A stretch of DNA of 28,958 nucleotides from CBDHDN01 sp965261585. Its GTDB lineage: Bacteria; Pseudomonadota; Alphaproteobacteria; UBA6615. Of this stretch, positions 1 through 6,052 are shown one piece after another. The stretch's first letter is position 1. Each line of letters opens with the position of its first letter. The stretch lies in the NCBI GenBank assembly GCA_965261585.1, contig CBDHDN010000061.1, positions 1-28,958 on the forward strand, in the 5' to 3' direction. A program made the position numbers and the translations under genes. Below the pieces are notes generated by a model. The model searched no databases, was not told the DNA's origin, and worked only from the letters and a program-made list of their open reading frames with translations.

Positions 1-2
1 TC

Positions 3-473
3 TACCGGTTCGACGTGCTGACTGATCCGGCGCCGCTGTTGCGCCTTATCCAGACGCAGCGGCAGGATTGGAACGGCGCCGGCCGGCCCCGGGTCGTCGG
101 CGTGCAGATCGACTTCGACAGCCCGACCCGCCGGCTCGATGAATACGCGACGTGGCTGGCCGGGTTGCGGACCTTCCTGCCCGCGGATCTTGGCTTGTCG
201 ATCACCGGTTTGGGCGATTGGCTGGTCGCGGCCGACCCGGCCGCGCTGGCGCGGCTGGCGGCGCCGACGGATTTCATCGAGTTCATGATGTATCACGGAA
301 CATCACCGTTGCCGGACCCGGCACGCTATGTCGCCGGCTTGCGTCGCGCCGGCGTCGCCTTCAAGCTCGGGCTGCTGCCGCAGCAGGTTGACGACCCGCT
401 GTTCCGCGCCGCGCGCCGCGTCGCGGCCTATCGCGGCGATTTGGTGTTCCTGCTGCCGCGGCCGCGGGCATGA
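3..473 (+). CDS. DUF3142-like protein, C-terminal part (cut by window edge)
   Basis: The reading frame is open to the left edge, so only about the last 156 residues are present. The GTG at 15 is unlikely to be the true start. Seen: a region reading VVGVQIDFDSP, then a helix with LDEYATWLAGLR, then LSITGLGDWL and a FIEFMMYH stretch. This resembles the alternating beta/alpha segments of the DUF3142 family, which has a glycosidase-like barrel and no proven function. The call rests on pattern recall, not a search. The stop overlaps the next start in an ATGA arrangement, so the two genes are translationally coupled and probably act together. The alternative is an unrelated TIM-barrel enzyme. Confidence 0.55.
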   Translation, partial: YRFDVLTDPAPLLRLIQTQRQDWNGAGRPRVVGVQIDFDSPTRRLDEYATWLAGLRTFLPADLGLSITGLGDWLVAADPAALARLAAPTDFIEFMMYHGTSPLPDPARYVAGLRRAGVAFKLGLLPQQVDDPLFRAARRVAAYRGDLVFLLPRPRA

Positions 474-2710
474 GACGCCGCCCGACGGCGCTGCTCGCAA
501 CGGTCTTCGCCCTTGTCGTCGCCTGGGGCCTGGTGGCGCCGGCGACGGCCAGTTTCGATACGCGGACCGTGGCGGTGGAGCAAGGCATCGGCTACCGCTC
601 CAACCTGCTTGACCCGGTTAACACCCATGGCGCGTCAGGCAGGCTGATGCTGGCGCAGCTGCTGCAACGGCTCGGCCTCTTGCCGACATGGATGGACCAC
701 TCGCGCCAGCGGCGCCATCGCTGGCCCGACGCGCTCAGTCCGAGTGCGAACGACTTCGTCGACTACTTCGCGCAGCTGCGGCTGCTGATCTCCGCAGGCG
801 GCCTCGAGCCCTATCTGACGCCGCCGCTGCCGCAGCCGCGGTGGTACTACGACTTCGATGCGTGCAGCACCAACCGCTATCCCACGGCGCTCACGTTGAT
901 GAGGTCCGTGGTCGCGGCGCTGGGCCGGGGGCCGGCGGCGGACGAACTGATCATGGCCCGGCACACGTTGCTGCGGCTGTGTGAGTTTCGTGGTCCGGAG
1001 GCAGAGGCGTTCGTCGCCGAGGCGCTGGCGCCGCTTGCGGCGGGGCCAGAATCCGGGCGGCAAGGACCATGGCGCGACTATCTGTCGGGTGCCGCTGCGT
1101 TCTACCTCGGCGACCACGCGGCGGTGACCGCGCACTTCGCGCGGATCCCCGACACGACGGAACCCTGGTTGTCGGAGACCGCGCGTTACATGGACGTCCG
1201 AATCGCCAAGACCGGCGCCGAGCGGCCGAACGCTAAAGTCCCATGGAGCGTGCTGGACGCCAAGATCGCCCAGCACTTGGCCCGCTATCCCGACAGCCGC
1301 TACACGGCCACTATCGCCGGGCTCAAGCGCCTTGTCCTGGCCGAGACGGGCGGGTCGGACGCTGAGATGGGTGCCTCGCTGCTGCGGTCCTTCGCCGATG
1401 TGTTTCGGCCGGGGACAACCGCCGACGTGCGCGTCCGCCTGTCCTTGCTCGACGAGTTCGCGAGCCATTTCGGCGACACCGGGCAAGGGCGGCACCGCCG
1501 CATGATCCGGTTGCGGGATGTCGAGGGCGGGCCGCCGATCAGCGACGTCATGCGGCTTCTGGAGGCGGTCGCGGTGCACGGTCCGCGGCTTGACCCGGAT
1601 CAACTGGGGCCCGAACCCGGCAAGGCGTTCGACGATGGCGGCTTCACCGGCCTCGGGGCCTACCACGGGCTGCTCCGTCGCTTTGCCGTCGGCGACTTCG
1701 CGACCGTCGCCGACGCCAACGTCGATGCCCGAACATACGGCGCCCTGGCGCCTGACGCGGTGTTGTTGCGGGCCCGGGCGCTGGAGCGCCTCGGCCGTCA
1801 CTGGGACGCGGCGCAGGTCTGGATTGCGCTGTCGCGGCGAACACCGGTGGTCAATGGCCTCACCGAAGCGGCGGCGCACGCCGTGCGCGGGGGCCGCTTC
1901 GACGACTTCGCGCGGCTCGACTGGCGCTGGGCGGCGGATGTCTCGACCGACGTCGAGGTCAACCCATGGGTGGCGGACGAGTTCCTCATCGACCCTGTTG
2001 TCTTCCTCGCCCACTTCAAGCCGATCCGCCGGCTGCTGCGCCGCGGCAGCACCGTGTTCATGGACGCCGAGCAGGCGCGCGGCCTCTACGACGACCCGAC
2101 GGTCGATCCCGTCGTTCGGTTCTGGGCGCTGGAGCCCGAATTGCGGACCGCCCTGCTGCAGGGCAAGTGGAGCCGCTTCGTCGTACTTGCCGAGCCGTTC
2201 TATCAACAGGTCCCGCACTTCCGCGGCTCGCCCCTGGCGGCGGATGAGGACCGCGCGCTGTTCGACACCTACCGCGACCTCGTTCCGTTCGTGCGGACGC
2301 TGGGGCAGGACGCCGACGACGCGGATGCGCTGCGCGCCACCGGGTACTTCCTGTCTTCGATGCACCTGTTCCCGCGCTGTGGCGCAAGCGGCCGCCCCCA
2401 CGGCACGCTGTGGGAGCACAACCTCGGCGATTGCGCAGCCGATGACGCCGCGGGCGAACCGGCGGTGCCGCCGATCGAGCTGCTGATGCGCGCCCTCGAC
2501 TCCTACAGGAAACTGCCCGAGCGCCGCAGCGGCGAGGCGCGCACCCTGCGTATCCTGATCTTCATCTTCTGCTTTGAGAACTCCGTAAACCGTGGCCTCT
2601 GTGTCCGCGACAGCGACGATGTGTTCCCCCGCGCCCTGCGCCGCGGTTGGTTCGAGCGCCTGCACCGGCACTTCCCGGAAGCCGCGGCGAAGACGCCACA
2701 CTGGTTCTGA
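470..2710 (+). CDS. large exported protein of unknown function, helical-repeat type
   Basis: 746 residues, starting with ATG inside the stop of the preceding gene (4-bp overlap). Residues 1-28 form a clear signal peptide: RRR, then a hydrophobic stretch, then APATAS as a likely cleavage site, so the product is probably periplasmic. The rest is rich in Ala, Arg, Leu and Trp, with repeated helix-pair-like segments such as DYLSGAAAFYLGDHAAVTAH and LRARALERLGRHWDAAQVW. These look like degenerate TPR or Sel1-like repeats. No catalytic motif was recognised. Two Cys-containing patches (YDFDACS and LFPRCGASG) could form disulfides. Coupling to a DUF3142-like gene suggests a shared envelope or carbohydrate-related job, but this is inference. 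A hairpin terminator follows. Confidence 0.8.
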   Translation: MRRRPTALLATVFALVVAWGLVAPATASFDTRTVAVEQGIGYRSNLLDPVNTHGASGRLMLAQLLQRLGLLPTWMDHSRQRRHRWPDALSPSANDFVDYFAQLRLLISAGGLEPYLTPPLPQPRWYYDFDACSTNRYPTALTLMRSVVAALGRGPAADELIMARHTLLRLCEFRGPEAEAFVAEALAPLAAGPESGRQGPWRDYLSGAAAFYLGDHAAVTAHFARIPDTTEPWLSETARYMDVRIAKTGAERPNAKVPWSVLDAKIAQHLARYPDSRYTATIAGLKRLVLAETGGSDAEMGASLLRSFADVFRPGTTADVRVRLSLLDEFASHFGDTGQGRHRRMIRLRDVEGGPPISDVMRLLEAVAVHGPRLDPDQLGPEPGKAFDDGGFTGLGAYHGLLRRFAVGDFATVADANVDARTYGALAPDAVLLRARALERLGRHWDAAQVWIALSRRTPVVNGLTEAAAHAVRGGRFDDFARLDWRWAADVSTDVEVNPWVADEFLIDPVVFLAHFKPIRRLLRRGSTVFMDAEQARGLYDDPTVDPVVRFWALEPELRTALLQGKWSRFVVLAEPFYQQVPHFRGSPLAADEDRALFDTYRDLVPFVRTLGQDADDADALRATGYFLSSMHLFPRCGASGRPHGTLWEHNLGDCAADDAAGEPAVPPIELLMRALDSYRKLPERRSGEARTLRILIFIFCFENSVNRGLCVRDSDDVFPRALRRGWFERLHRHFPEAAAKTPHWF

Positions 2711-2723
2711 GGGGCTGCACCGG

Positions 2724-2757
2724 CCCTGGTCAGCGTGTTTGACCAGGGTGCGGTTTT
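2724..2757 (+). terminator. Rho-independent terminator
   Basis: A perfect 9-bp stem (CCCTGGTCA pairing with TGACCAGGG) around a 7-nt loop is followed nine bases later by TTTT. It begins 14 bp after the stop of the large exported protein and should end that transcript. The T tract is short and separated from the stem, so efficiency is uncertain. Confidence 0.65.
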
Positions 2758-2831
2758 ACGATGCCGATATCCGCGAACGCCAACGTGGGCGGCCGGGTGG
2801 CGGGCGGCCGCGCCCGATGGGCGCTGGCGCG

Positions 2832-3729
2832 TCAGCGTGCTGGCGCCGGCGCCAGCGCGGCCTGGGGGTCGACGCGGTCGGTGCCGGACGGCAGCGGCGC
2901 CGTCTGGTCGCGCATCCAGGCCGCCATGTCGGTCCACACGACCTCGCCCTGCAGGTCGCGCAGCAGCATGTGGTAGCCGTTCTCGTAGACGGCGATGCGG
3001 CGCCCCGGTGCCGCCGGCAGGCGGTCGAGCATCGCCAGGGACACCGCCGTGGGCACGACCTGGTCACGGGCCGCGCAACATCTCGATATTGTCCGACGCC
3101 ATGACGCCGAGGCCGCGGCCGGTCAGCGTCAGCCACGGTACGGTATAGCTGGCGAGCCACAGGGCCGCCGTCTGGTAGGCCGGCATGACGATGCGGCCCC
3201 ACACCGCGGGGCCGGTCAGGATGACGCCGTCGACCGCCAGCGGCTGTTCGGCCCAGGCCGCCAAGACGACGGCGGCGCCCATGCTTTCGCCGAGCGCGTA
3301 GACCGGCGTGCCGGGGTGGCGGGCGCGGGCCGCCGCCACCATGTTGCGCAGATCAGCGGTCAGCATCTTGCGGCCGGGCCACACGCCGGGTGCCGGCGCC
3401 GCGCCGAAGCCGCGCTGGTCGAACGCGTAGACGGCGAAGCCCTGGGCCGCCAGCCAGGCGCCCGGCGCGGCGAACGCGTTCGAATAGTCGTTGAAGCCGT
3501 GCAGCGCGACGACCACCGCCGCGGCCGCGCCGGCCTTGGCCATGCCGATCTTGGCCGCGCCGGCGGGCTGCCATTGCCGGACCGGCAGCGTGATGCAGTC
3601 GGCGGTCACGAGCCCGGCTTCGGTCAGCCGTGGGCTTGCCGGCGCTTCGGCCAGCGGCCCCGGCGCCTGCAGACGCGGCGCGCAGGCGGCGAGCAGCGCG
3701 ACGACAACGAGCACCAGGCGTGGGCTCAT
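2832..3729 (-). pseudogene. alpha/beta hydrolase (lysophospholipase-like) lipoprotein, internal deletion plus frameshift
   Basis: The gene starts at the ATG ending at 3729, overlapping the ABC ATPase stop by 4 bp. The N-terminus is a lipoprotein signal with lipobox LAAC (Cys16). Next come the oxyanion motif HGFNDYS and the nucleophile elbow GESMG of the monoglyceride-lipase/serine-aminopeptidase family. The first frame stops at 3064, right after NIEMLRGP. The family's C-terminal part continues in another frame from about 3062 to 2832, with DQVVP (catalytic Asp region) and NGYHMLLRD (catalytic His). All three triad regions survive, but roughly 40 residues of the segment between them are missing compared with typical relatives, and the frame is lost. 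A real deletion or an assembly collapse are both possible. Confidence 0.8.
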
Positions 3730-4700
3730 GGCGCGGCCGCGGCCGGCTCGTCGCGCGTCGCGCGGGTCAATTCGAGGAAGATGTCCTCGAGGTCCGGCTC
3801 CTCGGTCGTCAGATCGGCGATCGTCAGGCCGGCGGCGGCGATCGCCGCGAGGACCTCGGCGATCGTCGTCTCGCTGCGGCCGTAGCGCACGATCAGCTGG
3901 TGGGGGTCCTTCAGCTCGACCGTGAAGCGGGCGAGCGGCGCCGGCACCTCGCGCAGCGCCTCGGCCACCGTCACCCGCAGCTCCTTGTTGTCGAGGCGGC
4001 CGATCAGCGAGGCTGTGTCGTCGCAGGCGATGACGCGGCCGTGGTTGATGATGGCGATGCGGTCGCACAGCTCCTCCGCCTCTTCGAGATAATGGGTCGT
4101 CAGGACGACGGTCGTGCCGGCGCGGTTGAGCTCGCGCACATAGGACCACATGGATTGGCGCAGCTCGATATCGACGCCGGCCGTCGGCTCGTCGAGCACC
4201 AGCACCGGCGGGTTGTGGACCAGCGCCTTGGCCACGAGCAGGCGCCGGCGCATGCCGCCCGACAGCGTGCGCGCATAGGCGCCGGCCTGATCGGCGAGGC
4301 CGACCGCGGTGAGGATCTGCTTCGTGCGGCGCTCCGCCCGCGGCACGCCGTAGAGGCCGGCCTGCAGCTCCAGCAGCTCCTTCGGCGTGAAAAAGGCGTC
4401 GAGGTTGAGCTCCTGGGGGACGACGCCGATCGCGGCGCGGGCGTTGCGCGGGTCGCGGTCGATGTCGATGTTCCAGACGCGGGCCGTGCCGGCGGTCTTG
4501 ATGACGAGGCCGGCGAGGATGTTGATGAACGTCGACTTGCCGGCGCCGTTCGGCCCGAGCAGCCCGAACAGCAGGCCACGCGGCACGTCCAGGTCGACCG
4601 CCTTCAGCGCGTGCGTCGGCCGCTGGTGGCCGTTCCCGGCATAGACCTTGTCGAGGCCGCGCGCCTCGATGGCGTTGTCGGGGAGCGGGGACTGGGTCAC
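3726..4700 (-). CDS. ABC-2 type transporter ATP-binding protein
   Basis: 324 residues with a GTG start at 4700. No good Shine-Dalgarno is visible. Walker A is GPNGAGKST, the signature is LSGGMRRR, Walker B with the catalytic Glu is VLVLDEPTAG, and the H-loop is TTH. The sequence is of the YadG/NodI-like exporter class, with a C-terminal extension of about 90 residues that is usual in this class. It would energise an ABC-2 membrane permease, but none lies beside it here, so the partner must be elsewhere or lost. The gene is coupled by ATGA overlap to the broken lipase-like lipoprotein gene, suggesting a lipid or envelope-related substrate (inference). Confidence 0.9.
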   Translation of the reverse strand: MTQSPLPDNAIEARGLDKVYAGNGHQRPTHALKAVDLDVPRGLLFGLLGPNGAGKSTFINILAGLVIKTAGTARVWNIDIDRDPRNARAAIGVVPQELNLDAFFTPKELLELQAGLYGVPRAERRTKQILTAVGLADQAGAYARTLSGGMRRRLLVAKALVHNPPVLVLDEPTAGVDIELRQSMWSYVRELNRAGTTVVLTTHYLEEAEELCDRIAIINHGRVIACDDTASLIGRLDNKELRVTVAEALREVPAPLARFTVELKDPHQLIVRYGRSETTIAEVLAAIAAAGLTIADLTTEEPDLEDIFLELTRATRDEPAAAAP

Positions 4701-4772
4701 GGCCGGCGGCGGATCAATCGCATGGAAGAAAGCTCTAAGTGCTCACTATCGTTGAAGCGTGTGACGGGCCCC

Positions 4773-4852
4773 ACCCTTCGTCCCTCGGCAAGCTCGGGAT
4801 GAGGAAGCTCAGGATGAGGCCCTCATGCTGAGCCTGTCGAAGTATGAGGGCC
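4773..4852. repeat. REP-like palindromic intergenic repeat (TGAGCCTGTCGAAG family)
   Basis: Nested palindromes lie between divergent genes. ATGAGG at 4814-4819 pairs with CCTCAT at 4821-4826, and the same CCTCAT can pair with ATGAGG at 4844-4849 around the core GCTGAGCCTGTCGAAGT. A related unit with the core CCTGAGCTTGTCGAAGG occurs near 13.86 kb. The TGAGCNTGTCGAAG core is a widespread palindromic repeat in proteobacterial intergenic DNA (recalled). Confidence 0.75.
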
Positions 4853-4904
4853 GTGTGCTCGGTTACTCAGTCTCTTGTGAAAGCGGGTTCTAACGAAGGA
4901 AATG

Positions 4905-4932
4905 TTGTGCGCCCGTGTCCTATGGGTATCAT
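4905..4932 (+). promoter_or_regulatory. candidate sigma70 promoter for the zinc-finger/GNAT pair
   Basis: TTGTGC at 4905-4910 and TATCAT at 4927-4932 are separated by 16 bp. Transcription would begin near 4939, leaving about 50 nt before the GTG at 4991. This supports that start over in-frame starts farther upstream. Confidence 0.4.
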
Positions 4933-4990
4933 CCGGCTCGCGCCGCGCCAAGGGCGCGCCGGGGTCGTCAGTCACGGGAGGCCGGCACAG

Positions 4991-5170
4991 GTGGAGCCGT
5001 TCGAGATCATCAAAGTGAAGGCACGCGACGTCGCCTGCGACGGCGGCCCGCTGGGCCACCCGCGCGTGTTCCTCAACATGGGGCAGGGGGACCATATCGA
5101 CTGCCCGTACTGCAGCCGCCGCTACGTCCTCAAGGCCGATGCGGCCGCAGCCCCGGCGGCCGGTCATTAG
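4991..5170 (+). CDS. zinc-finger domain protein, CHCC type (NDUFS6-like)
   Basis: 59 residues. The GTG start at 4991 is chosen because GGGAGG lies 9 nt upstream (4976-4981) and a promoter-like pair lies between 4905 and 4932. In-frame ATGs upstream, such as 4922, lack this support. The ligands Cys16, His23, Cys38 and Cys41 fit the CHCC finger, with the usual context ACDGG, GHPRVFL and DCPYCSRRYVL. The family is the bacterial relative of the complex I accessory subunit NDUFS6 and is normally about 60-80 residues long. Its role in bacteria is thought to concern complex I assembly or stability (family knowledge). The 3' end overlaps the start region of the GNAT gene. Confidence 0.85.
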   Translation: MEPFEIIKVKARDVACDGGPLGHPRVFLNMGQGDHIDCPYCSRRYVLKADAAAAPAAGH

Positions 5171-5819
5171 GCCGGCGCCCGCGGACACCGCCGCGGCGCT
5201 GCGGGGCGGCGGCCGCGCCGGCGAGATCATCGAGACGCCGCGGCTCATTCTGCGCCAGGTCGACGCGGTGCTGGCGCGCGCCCTTTACGCCGACCGCCGG
5301 CAGGCCGGTGAGATGGCCGGCGCGGTCCTGCATCGCGATTTTCCGGACCCTGAGGTCGCAAAGATGCTGCCGGGTCACGCCACCGGACTCGAGGCCGACC
5401 CGGCGCGGCACGGCTGGGGCCTGTGGCTGCTGGTGTACAAGACCGAGCGCATGGTGGTCGGCGGCGTCGGCTTCAAGGGGTCGCCGAACGCCACCGGCGA
5501 GGTCGAGATCGGCTATGCCGTCGTGCGCGCGCAGCGGCGCCGCGGCCTGGCCGTCGAGGCGGCGGCGGCGCTCGTCGCCTGGGCGTTCTGCGACACGCGC
5601 GTCGGCCGCGTCCTGGCGCGCTGCCAGGCCGACAACGTCGCCTCGGTCCATGTGCTCGAACGGCTCGGGTTCACGCCGCTCGGCGATGGCTCGGCCAATG
5701 GCGCGACCAATGGCGCGACCAACGGCGCCGCCGCGGCCAGCGATACCGCCGCGGGTCCGCAGCCGCTGCGCTGGCACCTGACGCGCGGCGATTGGCGGCA
5801 CCGGCAGCCAGCGCCTTAG
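5139..5819 (+). CDS. GNAT family N-acetyltransferase (RimJ/RimL type)
   Basis: 226 residues. The ATG at 5139 overlaps the zinc-finger gene by 32 bp. The N-terminal ETPRLILRQ is the hallmark first strand of RimJ-like GNATs. VGGVGFKG, EIGYAVVRAQRRRGLAVEA (acetyl-CoA pyrophosphate loop) and NVASVHVLERLGF are the later conserved motifs. It should transfer an acetyl group to an amine; the substrate is unknown. The C-terminal tail holds a 12-bp tandem repeat (AATGGCGCGACC at 5697 and 5709, then a partial third copy) encoding NGAT units, just before a final strand WHLTRGDW. The first 28 residues are low-complexity Arg/Pro/Ala, so the true start may be internal. Confidence 0.85.
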   Translation: MRPQPRRPVIRPAPADTAAALRGGGRAGEIIETPRLILRQVDAVLARALYADRRQAGEMAGAVLHRDFPDPEVAKMLPGHATGLEADPARHGWGLWLLVYKTERMVVGGVGFKGSPNATGEVEIGYAVVRAQRRRGLAVEAAAALVAWAFCDTRVGRVLARCQADNVASVHVLERLGFTPLGDGSANGATNGATNGAAAASDTAAGPQPLRWHLTRGDWRHRQPAP

Positions 5820-5875
5820 CGAGGTGGCCGTTGACGCTCTCGATCAGGCGCGAGCTCGGGCATTCTCTCCTCCCA

Positions 5876-5957
5876 GGTCGTTCGCGGGCTTGCCCCGCGA
5901 ATCCAGGAATGCCGGGGCACCGCGCTGGATTGCCGGGTCAAGCACGGCAATGACGAC
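5876..5957. repeat. dispersed double-hairpin repeat, copy 1
   Basis: Two hairpins lie in a row: TTCGCGGG pairing with CCCCGCGAA around CTTG, and a TTGCCG...CGGCAA stem. They are joined by an ATCCAGGAAT...GCGCTGGAT stretch. Near-identical units lie at about 10534-10613 (inverted) and 11582-11660. The 5820-6052 gap between the GNAT gene and polA holds nothing else recognisable. Confidence 0.8.
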
Positions 5958-6052
5958 GTAGGGGGTGTTGGTGCCGCGCCTGTGGCCAAGTCGGCCGTGC
6001 GGCGGCGGTCGGGCGGGCTGACGGGGCCGGGGGAATGGGTTACATCTAGCCG

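Noticed and set aside
635..2701. Long open frame of 688 codons on the minus strand opposite the large exported protein
   Set aside because: It is a by-product of GC-rich codon bias. The product is a compositionally odd Arg/Gln/Val mix, and the plus-strand frame has a signal peptide and coupling.
3353..3574. Alternative minus-strand frame inside the lipase-like gene
   Set aside because: Arg-rich shadow frame; the lipase motifs are in the other frame.
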